Of a stretch of 37,730 bases of DNA, positions 1-7,983 are shown piece by piece. The position numbers and the translations under genes were made by a program. Location of the stretch: assembly GCA_041910015.1 (NCBI GenBank), contig JAYRRR010000003.1:1-37730 (forward strand). Direction: 5' to 3'. The notes below the pieces were generated by a model. That model searched no databases and had not been told where the DNA came from. It saw nothing but the letters and a program-made list of their open reading frames with translations. The DNA is from RPQJ01 sp041910015. GTDB taxonomy: Bacteria; Pseudomonadota; Gammaproteobacteria; Steroidobacterales; Steroidobacteraceae. Each line of letters begins with the position of its first letter. The first letter of the stretch is position 1.

Positions 1-149
1 CACTGCTGGACGGCCCGTTGCCCTTGCTCCTGCGGGTTCTCACAGAGCCGTCTCAGGCTTCCGACGACCTGCGCAAGGAATCACCCTTTACGGTGCTTGT
101 CGACGCCGTGGAACGCGAGCGCATCTTCCGCGACTTGCGTGTCTCCTGA
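1..149 (+). CDS. C-terminal end of an unidentified protein (5' truncated)
   Basis: An open frame entering from the left edge (first full codon at base 3) runs without a stop to the TGA at 147-149, giving about 48 residues. The visible tail is leucine-rich and then has a PFTVLVDAVERERIFRDL-like segment. It lies 6 bases upstream of the nucleotidyltransferase start, so the two are very likely co-transcribed. From memory, short DNA-binding or antitoxin-like proteins often precede DUF6036 nucleotidyltransferases, and an antitoxin role is possible. No conserved domain can be recognised in this tail, so this is inference from context only. Confidence 0.5.
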   Translation, partial: LLDGPLPLLLRVLTEPSQASDDLRKESPFTVLVDAVERERIFRDLRVS

Positions 150-155
150 TTCAAC

Positions 156-677
156 ATGCAGCGTCAGCAACTACAGCACGTCATCCTGGAAATTGGGGAG
201 CGGTTTGATCTTCGCGATTTTCACATCATTGGTTCCGCTGCCATCCTCGCGGTGATGGCCGAGCCGCCACCCGGAGCCCTGACGGCAACTCGCGATATCG
301 ACGTCCTGCCACCGGGCGACGACGACCGGCTGGCGGATCGTATTTCCTTCGTTCTCGGGGAAGCCAGCGACTTCGACCGCGAGCATGGCTACTACGCCGA
401 GGCTGTGAGTCGGCGGACGCCTGCGTTCGCGCCGACCGACTGGGAAACCAGGGCGATTCCGGTCCGCGTGGCTCAATACACGGGCTGGTGCATGGAGCCA
501 CACGACCTCGTGCTCAGCAAGCTGGGTGCGGGTCGTGACAAGGACCTCGACTTCGCCCGCGCAGCAGCGGCCCTGGGGCTCGTTTCCCGGGAGGAGCTTC
601 TCACGCGTCTCGAGGCGGTGTCCTGCACGCCGTCGCATCGACGACAGATCGCCGCGCGGGTGGGATCTCTGTACTGA
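156..677 (+). CDS. DUF6036/AbiEii-like nucleotidyltransferase, possible toxin
   Basis: This 173-residue protein has the features of a minimal nucleotidyltransferase. There is a glycine-serine pair at G26-S27 and a DID metal-binding motif at D47-D49. A late EPHDLVLSKL segment is followed by charged residues K122, R127, D128, K129, D130 and D132, as in AbiEii/DUF6036 proteins. Members of the wider superfamily act as toxins that transfer nucleotides to RNA or proteins, usually paired with an upstream antitoxin. The gene follows the truncated gene ending at 149 by 6 bases, which supports a two-gene unit. Start is the ATG at 156. Family membership is fairly secure; the toxin role and target are inferred. 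Confidence 0.75.
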   Translation: MQRQQLQHVILEIGERFDLRDFHIIGSAAILAVMAEPPPGALTATRDIDVLPPGDDDRLADRISFVLGEASDFDREHGYYAEAVSRRTPAFAPTDWETRAIPVRVAQYTGWCMEPHDLVLSKLGAGRDKDLDFARAAAALGLVSREELLTRLEAVSCTPSHRRQIAARVGSLY

Positions 678-698
678 CCGTCGCCTGCCGACCTTCGG

Positions 699-727
699 CT
701 GCACGCTGTCCCCCTGACGGCTATGCT
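699..727 (+). promoter_or_regulatory. Candidate sigma-70 promoter for the carboxylesterase gene
   Basis: A CTGCAC hexamer (699-704) and a TATGCT hexamer (722-727) are separated by 17 bases, about 50 bases upstream of the ATG at 780. Both are imperfect matches to the consensus. Nothing else is visible in the gap 678-779. Confidence 0.3.
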
Positions 728-779
728 CCCCCTGCCCTGATTCCACGCGGTCGCCGGGCGGCCGCCAACCTCATTCGCC

Positions 780-1472
780 ATGTCCTGCACGACGCTCGCG
801 CACGAGTCCGAAATCACGCTCGAACCGGAACGACCGGCGACCGCAACGATGTTGCTGCTGCACGGTCTCGGTGCGGACGGCTGGGACTTCGTGCCGATCG
901 CGGACGAACTGCGGCTGCCGCAGGCCGTGCGATTCGTCTTTCCGCACGCGCCCGAGCGGCCGGTGACCATCAACGGCGGATACGTGATGCGGGCGTGGTA
1001 CGACATCCGCTCGCTCACGGCGGAAAGTCGTGCGGACGCGGCCGGTCTCGCGGAGTCGGTTCGACGCGTCAACGACTACCTGGTAGCGGAGATTGCGCGC
1101 GGCGTGCCTGCCTCGCGGCTCGTACTCGCCGGCTTTTCGCAGGGCGGCGCAGTGGCGCTCTCGGCGGGGCTGCGGTTCCCGCAGCGGCTGGCAGGTGTCC
1201 TGGCGCTGTCCACCTACCTTCCCTTTCCGGCCCGGCTGGCCGCGGAAAAGTCGAGCGCGAACGCGAATGTGCCGATCCTGATGTGTCATGGGCAGCGAGA
1301 CCCGGTGGTGGACATCGGCATGGGCCGCGAGGCGCGCGCGGTGCTCGAGGCGCAGGGCTACGCGGTCGAGTGGCGCGAGTATCCGATGGAGCACGAGGTC
1401 TGTGCGGCGGAACTCGACGACGTCAGGCACTGGTTGTCCGCAAGACTCCTGCCGGAAGCGCCCGCGCAGTGA
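780..1472 (+). CDS. Carboxylesterase / acyl-protein thioesterase-like alpha/beta hydrolase
   Basis: A 230-residue cytosolic serine hydrolase of the carboxylesterase/phospholipase family (dienelactone hydrolase fold, abhydrolase_2 type). The oxyanion-hole motif LLHGLGADG is near residues 26-34, the nucleophile S120 lies in GFSQGG (118-123), and the acid D174 in GQRDP and base H205 in MEHEV complete the triad. Length matches the family (about 220 residues). Likely reactions are hydrolysis of short-chain carboxylic or thioesters; the substrate is unknown. No signal peptide is visible. Its TGA overlaps the GTG start of the next gene (GTGA at 1469-1472), so the two should be translationally coupled. 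Confidence 0.88.
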   Translation: MSCTTLAHESEITLEPERPATATMLLLHGLGADGWDFVPIADELRLPQAVRFVFPHAPERPVTINGGYVMRAWYDIRSLTAESRADAAGLAESVRRVNDYLVAEIARGVPASRLVLAGFSQGGAVALSAGLRFPQRLAGVLALSTYLPFPARLAAEKSSANANVPILMCHGQRDPVVDIGMGREARAVLEAQGYAVEWREYPMEHEVCAAELDDVRHWLSARLLPEAPAQ

Positions 1473-1939
1473 GCGAAGTTCCGCACGTCTACGTCGATGC
1501 GGATGCCTGTCCGGTGAAGGTCGAGGCCGTGAAGGTGGCCGAGCGGCACGGGTTGCCGGTCGTGTTCGTCGCGAATGCCTGGCTCGCGGTGCCGCGCGCG
1601 CCGCGCGTGCGTGTGCAGGTCGTGTCGGGCTCGTTCGACGCGGCCGACGACTGGATCGTTGCGCAGGTCATCAAGGATGACGTGGTGATCACCGCGGACA
1701 TTCCGCTCGCCGCCCGCTGCCTCGGCGTCGGCGCTTGGGTGCTCGGGCCGTCCGGCAAACCGTTCACACCGGACAACATCGGCCACGCGCTGGCCTCGCG
1801 CGAACTCGCCTCCGAACTCCGGGCCTACGGTGTCGGGGGCGGTCCGGCCCCGTTCGGGCCGAAGGACCGCTCCCGGTTTCTGGAAGCGCTGGAACTCGTG
1901 CTGCGGCGGGCGAAGCAGGCGCGGCAGCAGACCGGCTGA
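1469..1939 (+). CDS. UPF0178 (YaiI/YqxD, DUF188) family protein
   Basis: A 156-residue protein starting at the GTG that overlaps the upstream stop; the open frame continues further upstream but that part is antisense-like noise. The N-terminus carries the family hallmark VDADACPVK (residues 9-17), followed by the middle motif SGSFDAADDWIV and VITADIPLA, then GPKDRSRF near the C-terminus. The family is widespread and related to PIN/NYN-like nuclease folds through its conserved aspartates (D10, D12), but no activity is firmly established. Length agrees with the usual 150 residues. Function cannot be stated beyond a possible RNA- or nucleic-acid-related role. Confidence 0.88.
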   Translation: MSEVPHVYVDADACPVKVEAVKVAERHGLPVVFVANAWLAVPRAPRVRVQVVSGSFDAADDWIVAQVIKDDVVITADIPLAARCLGVGAWVLGPSGKPFTPDNIGHALASRELASELRAYGVGGGPAPFGPKDRSRFLEALELVLRRAKQARQQTG

Positions 1940-1996
1940 ACCATCCCTGACCGCTGTACCATCCATCCCGCCACCGCTCCTCGCCGGGAATCGTCC

Positions 1997-3682
1997 GTGA
2001 CACCCTCCCTCCGACCGTTCGCCCTCCTCGCCTGCGTCCTCGCCTGTGCTCTTCCGGCCCGCGCAGCCGACGCGCCCGAACGCATCTATGTCAACGCCGA
2101 CGTCTGGACCGGCGATACCGCGAAACCGGTCGCGCGGGCCTTCGCGGTCGCCGATGGTCGATTCGCCGCAGTGGGCACCGACGCCGAGGTTCGCAAGCTC
2201 GCGGGCCCGGGGACAGAAGCCGTCGACCTGCAGGGCCGGCGCGTCGTGCCGGGCTTCAACGACTCGCACTGGCACCTGCCGTCGCGTCGCAGCGCGAGGC
2301 TCGACGCCGCCGGCTCGGTCGAAGTCATCCAGCAACGTCTGCAGGAATACGCGCGCACGCTGCCGGCCACGGGGTGGGTCACCGGTCGTGGCTGGATGCC
2401 GACCGACTTCCCCGACCGCACGCCGCACAGGCGCTACCTCGACGCGGTCTTTCCCGACCGGCCCGTCGTCATTCGTGATCGTGACGGACACCAGGCGCTG
2501 GCGAATACACGCGCGCTCGAGTTCGCGAAGGTCGACCGCACGACGCCGGATCCGGCCGATGGCCGCATCGCCCGCGATACGAGCGGCGATCCGACGGGGC
2601 TGCTGCAGGAAGCGGCCGCCGACCTCGTGACGGGTCTGCTGCCGCGGCTGTCGGCCGAGGACACGTATCAGTTGCTGCTCGGCGAGCTGGCCACCGCGGC
2701 ATCGCTCGGTCTGACCTCGCTGCAGGATGCAACCGACGTCGGTCTCACCGACGCCGAGCGCGCCGCGCTCGAACGCGCGCAGGCTGAGGGCCGGCTGCTG
2801 GTGCATTACCGTGCAGCCGTTCCTCTGGAAAAGGACGCCACGCCCGCGCAGATCGCCGAGTACGCCGCGATGCGCGACCGTACCCGCGGGCAGTTGCTCT
2901 ACTACGGCTTCGCCAAAGGGATGCTCGACGGCACGGTCGATGCACGCACCGCGTACATGCTGGGGCCCTACGTGGGCGGCGGCACCGGGCTGCCGATGTG
3001 GTCGCAGGCCGAACTCGAGCGTGCGGTCGTCGCCTACGACCGAGCCGGCCTGCAGGTCGCCCTGCATGCGATCGGCGACGGCGCCATCCGCATGGCCCTC
3101 GATGCCTACGAACACGTGGCCAGGGTCAACGGTCCGCGCGACCGACGCCATCGCGTGGAGCACATCGAGGTGCCGGCGCTCGCCGATATTCCGCGCTTCC
3201 GCGCACTCGGCGTCATTGCTGCGACACAGGCAATCTTCGCGACGCCAGACGTCGCGACGCTCGAAAACTACGCACCGCTGATCGGCCCCGAACGCACCTC
3301 GCGCGCGCAGCCGTTCCGCCTGTTCGACGACGCCGGCGCCGTGCAGTGCTTCGGCAGCGACTACCCGGTGTATCCGATGAACCCGCTGCTCGGCATCTAC
3401 ACGGCCGTCACGCGGCAGTTGCCCGACGGCACACCGGAGGGCGGCTGGTACCCCGCCAACCGCATCGGCGTCGAGGCGGCTCTGCGCCACTATACGATCG
3501 ACGCCGCCTATGCGGGCTTCGAAGAACAGCACAAGGGCACGATCAGCGCGGGCAAGTCGGCGGATTTCGTCGTGCTGTCGCGCGACATCCTTGCCGTGCC
3601 GCCACATGAACTTCTCGAGACGAAGATATTGCTGACGGTGATGGGCGGGCGCGAAACCTACGCAGGAGGGGACATCCAATGA
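1997..3682 (+). CDS. Exported YtcJ-like metal-dependent amidohydrolase
   Basis: A 561-residue amidohydrolase of the YtcJ/DUF6282-like group (amidohydrolase_3). The GTG start at 1997 gives a Sec signal peptide: a hydrophobic run at residues 8-20 and a probable cleavage after ARA (21-23). Metal ligands expected for the TIM barrel are visible: H91 and H93 in DSHWHL, K307 in FAKGMLDG, H357 in LHAIGDG, H389 in RVEHIE and D455 in FGSDYP. These enzymes hydrolyse C-N bonds in amides, cyclic amides or amidines; the substrate is unknown. Its TGA overlaps the ATG of the iron-sulfur subunit gene (3679-3682), so it is co-translated with the molybdo-hydroxylase. That suggests consecutive steps on one substrate in the periplasm (inference). 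Confidence 0.88.
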   Translation: MTPSLRPFALLACVLACALPARAADAPERIYVNADVWTGDTAKPVARAFAVADGRFAAVGTDAEVRKLAGPGTEAVDLQGRRVVPGFNDSHWHLPSRRSARLDAAGSVEVIQQRLQEYARTLPATGWVTGRGWMPTDFPDRTPHRRYLDAVFPDRPVVIRDRDGHQALANTRALEFAKVDRTTPDPADGRIARDTSGDPTGLLQEAAADLVTGLLPRLSAEDTYQLLLGELATAASLGLTSLQDATDVGLTDAERAALERAQAEGRLLVHYRAAVPLEKDATPAQIAEYAAMRDRTRGQLLYYGFAKGMLDGTVDARTAYMLGPYVGGGTGLPMWSQAELERAVVAYDRAGLQVALHAIGDGAIRMALDAYEHVARVNGPRDRRHRVEHIEVPALADIPRFRALGVIAATQAIFATPDVATLENYAPLIGPERTSRAQPFRLFDDAGAVQCFGSDYPVYPMNPLLGIYTAVTRQLPDGTPEGGWYPANRIGVEAALRHYTIDAAYAGFEEQHKGTISAGKSADFVVLSRDILAVPPHELLETKILLTVMGGRETYAGGDIQ

Positions 3683-4140
3683 TCACGCTCACGGTCAACG
3701 GCAAGCTCGTGCAGTTGTCCGCCGCAGCCGATACGCCGCTGCTCTGGGCGCTGCGCGACGAACTCGGCTACACCGGCACCAAGTTCGGCTGTGGCGTCGC
3801 CGTCTGCGGCGCCTGCACCGTGCACGTCGACGGCAAGCCCACCCGGGCGTGCTCGATCACCATCGAAAAGGTCGCGGGCAAACGGATCACGACGATCGAG
3901 GCGATGGCGTCGGAGCGCATCGGACAGGCCCTGCAGACGGCCTGGATCCGGCACGACGTGCCGCAGTGTGGCTACTGCCAGAGCGGGCAGATCATGAGCG
4001 CGGCAGCCCTGCTCGCGAGCAGACCGCAACCGACCGACGCCGAGATCGACCAGGCCATGCGCCGCAACCTGTGCCGCTGCGGCACCTACAACCAGATCCG
4101 CGCAGCGATCAGGGACGCCGCCACGGCGCTCGGCGCCTGA
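3679..4140 (+). CDS. 2Fe-2S subunit of a molybdenum hydroxylase (IorA-like)
   Basis: A 153-residue small subunit of the xanthine oxidase family, closest in layout to isoquinoline 1-oxidoreductase alpha. The plant-ferredoxin type cluster is held by C38, C43, C46 and C58 (FGCGVAVCGAC region). The second, all-helical domain cluster is held by C97, C100, C132 and C134 (CGYCQSGQ and NLCRCG). All eight cysteines are present, so it should carry two 2Fe-2S centres passing electrons from the molybdenum site. It has no signal peptide and would be exported piggy-back with the Tat-signal large subunit. It overlaps the upstream amidohydrolase by 4 bases and is followed after 20 bases by the large subunit. 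Confidence 0.93.
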   Translation: MITLTVNGKLVQLSAAADTPLLWALRDELGYTGTKFGCGVAVCGACTVHVDGKPTRACSITIEKVAGKRITTIEAMASERIGQALQTAWIRHDVPQCGYCQSGQIMSAAALLASRPQPTDAEIDQAMRRNLCRCGTYNQIRAAIRDAATALGA

Positions 4141-4160
4141 CGGACACGGAGGCCGCAGCC

Positions 4161-6314
4161 ATGAGCACGAACGAATTCACTGCCTCGCGACGCGACTTCC
4201 TCAGGGGCTCAACCGCCACGGCGGGCGCGCTCGTCATCGGTTTCACGCTCCCGGCCCTCGCGCGTCTCGCCGATGCGGCGGCGGCAACGACGGCCGCACT
4301 CGCCCGCCCCTTCGCCCCGAATGCATTCCTCCGCATCGCGGCCAACGGCGAGATCACCATCCTGAGCGGGCTCTCCGAGATGGGCCAGGGCGCGCACACG
4401 GGCATCGCCTCGCTCGTCGCCGAGGAGCTCGACGCCGACTGGAGCAGCATCCGCTTCGAACAGGCCCCTGTCGATCCGGCTTACAGCAATCCGGCGCTTG
4501 GCATGCAGGCAACCGGCGGGTCGACCTCGATCCGCGGCAACTATCTGCCGATGCGCAAGGCGGGCGCCGCGGCGCGGCAGATGCTGGTGACGGCGGCGGC
4601 CGCGCGCTGGGGCGTGGACGCGGCGACGTGCCGCACCGAAGGCGGCCGCGTCCACGGCGCCGATGGCCGCTCGCTGGGGTATGGCGAGCTCGTCGAAGCG
4701 GCGGCGCGAGTGCCGGTGCCGCAGGATCCGCCGCTCAAGGACCCGACGGACTTCCGCCTCCTCGGCCAGGTGGCTCCGCGTCTCGACACACCGGCGAAGG
4801 TCGACGGCAGCGCGCAGTTCGGCATCGACGTGAAGTTGCCGGGCATGCTCACGGCCGTGATGGCGCATGCGCCCGTGCCGGGCGCCAAAGTGGTGTCCGT
4901 CGACGGCACGGCCGCCAAGGCCATCCCGGGCGTGCGCCGGATCGTGCGGATTCCGCAGGGCGTCGCCGTCCTCGCCGACGGCTACTGGCCGGCGCTCAAG
5001 GGCCGCGATGCCCTGGTCGTCGAGTGGGACGACGGTCCGCTCGGCGGTCTGTCCTCCGGGTCGATTTCGCGAACCCTGCGCGAGGCGACCACGCAACCGG
5101 GCCGGGTCGCCCGCAACGAAGGCGATGTGAATGCGGCGGTAGCGAAATCGGTGGAGGCGGTGTACGAGGCGCCCTATCTCGCCCACGCCTGCATGGAACC
5201 CATGAACTGCACGGCGTGGGTGCGCGCCGACGCGGCGGAGATCTGGGCGCCGACGCAGGCACCGGGCCCGAATCAGACCGTCGTCGCGCGACTGACGGGC
5301 CTGCCATCGGCCAAGGTGCTGATCCACACGACCTACCTCGGCGGCGGTTTCGGTCGTCGTTTTGCCGACGACTTCATCGTCGCGGCGACGTCGATTGCCA
5401 AGGTGGCCGGCGTTCCCGTGAAGCTCGTCTACACACGCGAGGACGATATCCGTGCATGGTTCTATCGTCCCGCATCCGTCACGCGCTTCAGGGCCGGCCT
5501 GGACGCGGACGGCAACCCGGTGTCGCTCACCGCGCGAGTCGCCACGCCGGCGCTGATGATCGCCGCGGGGTTCGCGACCGACCTTCCGAACGGCATCGAC
5601 GATTCCGCGGTGGAAGGCATCGGCGACTGCCCGTACGCCTTTCCGAACCTGCGCGTGGAGTACGCGCGGACGGAGCCCGGCGTGCCGGTGTGGTTCTGGC
5701 GCTCGGTCGGGCATTCGCAAAACGCCTATTTCCTCGAGTCGTTCATCGACGAACTGGCTGCCGCCGCAGGCCGGGATCCGGTGGCGTTCCGCCGTTCGCT
5801 GCTCGGCAGGCAGCCGCGGCTGCGCGGCGTGCTGGATCTGGTCGCGGAGAAGGCGGGGTGGGGCTCACCGCTGCCCTCGGGCGTGCATCGCGGCGTCGCC
5901 GTCGCGAGTTCGTTCGGCAGCTTTGTCGCCGAGGTCGCAGAAGTCTCGGTGGACGCGCAGGGCAAGCCCCGCGTGCATCGCGTCGTCGCGGCCGTGGACT
6001 GTGGCGCGACCGTCAATCCGGAGATCATCCGGCGACAGGTCGAGGGCGGAATCGCCTACGGGTTGAGCGCGGCGCTGTTCGGCGCGATCACCTTCACGAA
6101 CGGCCGCGTGCAGCAGTCCAACTTCGACGACTATCCGATGCTGCGGATTACGGACATGCCGAGGGTCGAGGTGCACATCGTGCCGAGTGCCGAGGCGCCG
6201 GGCGGCATCGGCGAACCGGGTCTGCCGCCGGCCGCACCTGCGGTCGTCAATGCGATCTTTGCGGCCACCGGCCAGCGGCTGCGCAAGCTGCCGGTCGTGC
6301 CCGGCACGGTGTGA
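4161..6314 (+). CDS. Molybdopterin-binding subunit of a molybdenum hydroxylase (IorB-like), Tat-exported
   Basis: A 717-residue large subunit of the xanthine oxidase family with the IorB-type arrangement. The ATG at 4161 gives a clear twin-arginine signal (SRRDFLRG, residues 9-16, then a hydrophobic stretch ending in ALA), so the folded enzyme is sent to the periplasm. Cofactor-site motifs include SEMGQGAHTG (about 72-81), the GGGFGRR loop and the catalytic glutamate in GGIGEPGLPP (about E685), which deprotonates the hydroxylating Mo-OH. The family hydroxylates N-heterocycles or oxidises aldehydes with water as oxygen donor. No cytochrome gene and no XdhC-type insertion chaperone is visible nearby, so the electron acceptor and maturation factors lie elsewhere. 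Confidence 0.9.
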   Translation: MSTNEFTASRRDFLRGSTATAGALVIGFTLPALARLADAAAATTAALARPFAPNAFLRIAANGEITILSGLSEMGQGAHTGIASLVAEELDADWSSIRFEQAPVDPAYSNPALGMQATGGSTSIRGNYLPMRKAGAAARQMLVTAAAARWGVDAATCRTEGGRVHGADGRSLGYGELVEAAARVPVPQDPPLKDPTDFRLLGQVAPRLDTPAKVDGSAQFGIDVKLPGMLTAVMAHAPVPGAKVVSVDGTAAKAIPGVRRIVRIPQGVAVLADGYWPALKGRDALVVEWDDGPLGGLSSGSISRTLREATTQPGRVARNEGDVNAAVAKSVEAVYEAPYLAHACMEPMNCTAWVRADAAEIWAPTQAPGPNQTVVARLTGLPSAKVLIHTTYLGGGFGRRFADDFIVAATSIAKVAGVPVKLVYTREDDIRAWFYRPASVTRFRAGLDADGNPVSLTARVATPALMIAAGFATDLPNGIDDSAVEGIGDCPYAFPNLRVEYARTEPGVPVWFWRSVGHSQNAYFLESFIDELAAAAGRDPVAFRRSLLGRQPRLRGVLDLVAEKAGWGSPLPSGVHRGVAVASSFGSFVAEVAEVSVDAQGKPRVHRVVAAVDCGATVNPEIIRRQVEGGIAYGLSAALFGAITFTNGRVQQSNFDDYPMLRITDMPRVEVHIVPSAEAPGGIGEPGLPPAAPAVVNAIFAATGQRLRKLPVVPGTV

Positions 6315-6404
6315 GCGGCGCGACGCATTCGAGCAGGACCGCGCCACGACGCACGGAGCCAGCCGCGGGCGCCCAGGACGTCCACGGCCGGCCCCGCGGG
6401 ACGG

Positions 6405-6773
6405 TCAGGTGCTTGCGGCGTCCTTGAGCCTCTTCATCGGGCGCACCTTGACCTTCACGGTCGCCGGCTTCGCCTTGAAGATCGTTTCCTCGCCCGTGAA
6501 CGGATTGATGCCCTTGCGCTTCGGCTTGGCGGGCACGTTCACGACGCTGATCTTGAGCAGGCCCGGCAGCACGAACGTGCGCCCGCCCTTCCTGCCGACC
6601 GCCGCGCGGATCGTGTCTTCGAGCGCGGTCATCACCGCGCGCACGTCCTTGGCGGCCGCGCCGCTGGTGCCGGCGAGGTGCTTGACCAGCGCCGACTTGC
6701 TGAGCACGGACTTGATGGGCTTCACGGCCGCCTTGGGCGCCGCCTTCTTCACGGACTTCTTGGCCTTTGCCAT
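6405..6773 (-). CDS. HU-family DNA-binding protein with Lys/Ala-rich N-terminal extension
   Basis: A 122-residue nucleoid-type protein. Residues 1-24 are rich in lysine and alanine (AKKSVKK, APKAAVK) and precede the normal HU start at about SKSALVKHLA. The dimer core follows, then the DNA-intercalating arm KRKGINPFTGEE with the proline at P91. Classical HU is about 90 residues, so the extra N-terminus makes it a histone-H1-like variant. It probably compacts or bends DNA. It is transcribed divergently from fabH across a 158-base gap. Its start is the ATG at 6773, preceded by an AGAGGT stretch as a distant ribosome-binding site. Family assignment is secure; a special role for the extension is inferred. 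Confidence 0.9.
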   Translation of the reverse strand: MAKAKKSVKKAAPKAAVKPIKSVLSKSALVKHLAGTSGAAAKDVRAVMTALEDTIRAAVGRKGGRTFVLPGLLKISVVNVPAKPKRKGINPFTGEETIFKAKPATVKVKVRPMKRLKDAAST

Positions 6774-6869
6774 GTGTCTACGGTGACCTCTAGAGGTTGA
6801 GGGAAACGGGCAGAAGATCCAGACCGGCGCACGTTAGGCGAATGCGCCGCGAATTCCAAGCCTCACGAG

Positions 6870-6897
6870 TTCGCACGGCGCCCTGCCCTGCTATCCT
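6870..6897 (+). promoter_or_regulatory. Candidate promoter of fabH with extended -10
   Basis: TTCGCA (6870-6875) and TATCCT (6892-6897) are separated by 16 bases, and a TG-C step (6889-6891) directly precedes the second hexamer, as in extended -10 promoters. The fabH GTG lies 35 bases downstream. Confidence 0.35.
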
Positions 6898-6931
6898 CCG
6901 TGCCCGCAATTCACGGCGCGAGGGGTGGAGC

Positions 6932-7921
6932 GTGACTCACGAATCGGACCGGGCCGCGACGCCGGGGTACTCGCGCATCGTCGGCACCGGCAGCTACCTG
7001 CCCGCGCAGGAACTCACCAACAAGGACATCGAGAGCCGCATCGACACGTCCGACGAATGGATCTTCTCGCGCACGGGTATCCGCACGCGGCGCGTCGCCG
7101 CCGAGGGCGAGACGACGTCCGACCTCGCCGTGCAGGCGTCGCTCGCCGCCATGACGGCGGCCGGTGTGACCGCCGACGAGATCGACCTCATCATCGTGGC
7201 GACGACCACCCCCGACATCGTGTTTCCGTCGACCGCCTGCCTGCTGCAGCGCAAGCTCGGCGTGAAGCGCGGCGCCGCCTTCGACGTGCAGGCCGTCTGC
7301 ACCGGCTTCGTCTACGCACTTGCCATCGCCGACAGATTCATCGCGAGCGGTCAGCACCGCTGCGCCCTCGTGGTCGGCGCCGAGGTGTTCTCGCGCCTGC
7401 TCGACTGGAGCGACCGGCGCACCTGCGTGCTGTTCGGCGACGGGGCCGGCGCGGTGGTGCTGAAGCCCTCCTCCACCCCGGGCATCCTCTCGACGCACCT
7501 GCATTCGGACGGCGAGCAGAGCGACATTCTCTGCGTGCCGGGCGCCCTGCACGGCGGCGAGGTGCAGGGGCGCGCTTTCGTGCACATGGACGGTCCGGCG
7601 GTCTTCCGCTACGCGGTCCGCGCACTCGACGACGTCTGCCGCGAGGCGCTCGAGCACAACGGACTGCAGGGCTCGCAGATCGACTGGCTCGTGCCGCATC
7701 AGGCGAACGTCCGCATCATCGACGCCACCGCGCAGAAGATGGGCGTGCCGCCGGAACGCGTCGTCCTGACCCTGGAGCATCAGGGAAACACGTCGGCCGC
7801 GTCGGTTCCGCTCGCGCTGGATGCGGCCGTGCGCGACGGACGCATCCAGGCCGGACACCGGGTCATGCTCGCGGCGGTCGGCGGCGGCATGACCTGGGGC
7901 GCCGCGCTGCTGCGCTGGTGA
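6932..7921 (+). CDS. fabH: Beta-ketoacyl-ACP synthase III
   Basis: A 329-residue condensing enzyme that starts fatty-acid synthesis by joining an acyl-CoA to malonyl-ACP. The catalytic triad is complete: C113 in AVCTGF, H246 in VPHQANVRI and N276 in HQGNTSAAS. The GTG at 6932 is chosen because AGGGGTGGAG sits just upstream and the resulting N-terminus (SRIVGTGSYLP) matches the family; the frame also runs on upstream without family similarity. In most gammaproteobacteria fabH lies directly before fabD, but here it is alone on the opposite strand about 18 kb from fabD. It could be the housekeeping enzyme relocated or a second paralogue; the window cannot decide. Confidence 0.9.
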   Translation: MTHESDRAATPGYSRIVGTGSYLPAQELTNKDIESRIDTSDEWIFSRTGIRTRRVAAEGETTSDLAVQASLAAMTAAGVTADEIDLIIVATTTPDIVFPSTACLLQRKLGVKRGAAFDVQAVCTGFVYALAIADRFIASGQHRCALVVGAEVFSRLLDWSDRRTCVLFGDGAGAVVLKPSSTPGILSTHLHSDGEQSDILCVPGALHGGEVQGRAFVHMDGPAVFRYAVRALDDVCREALEHNGLQGSQIDWLVPHQANVRIIDATAQKMGVPPERVVLTLEHQGNTSAASVPLALDAAVRDGRIQAGHRVMLAAVGGGMTWGAALLRW

Positions 7922-7983
7922 CCGCGCGCAGCGCCGCCCTCGCCCGATTCAGCCGCTCACGCAGCGAACCGGCGCCACCCCGC

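Noticed and set aside
1358..3679. A 773-codon open frame on the minus strand opposite the amidohydrolase.
   Set aside because: It is opposite a gene with clear metal-binding motifs, its composition is Arg/Ala/Gly/His-rich with no domain, and long antisense frames are expected in DNA of this GC content.
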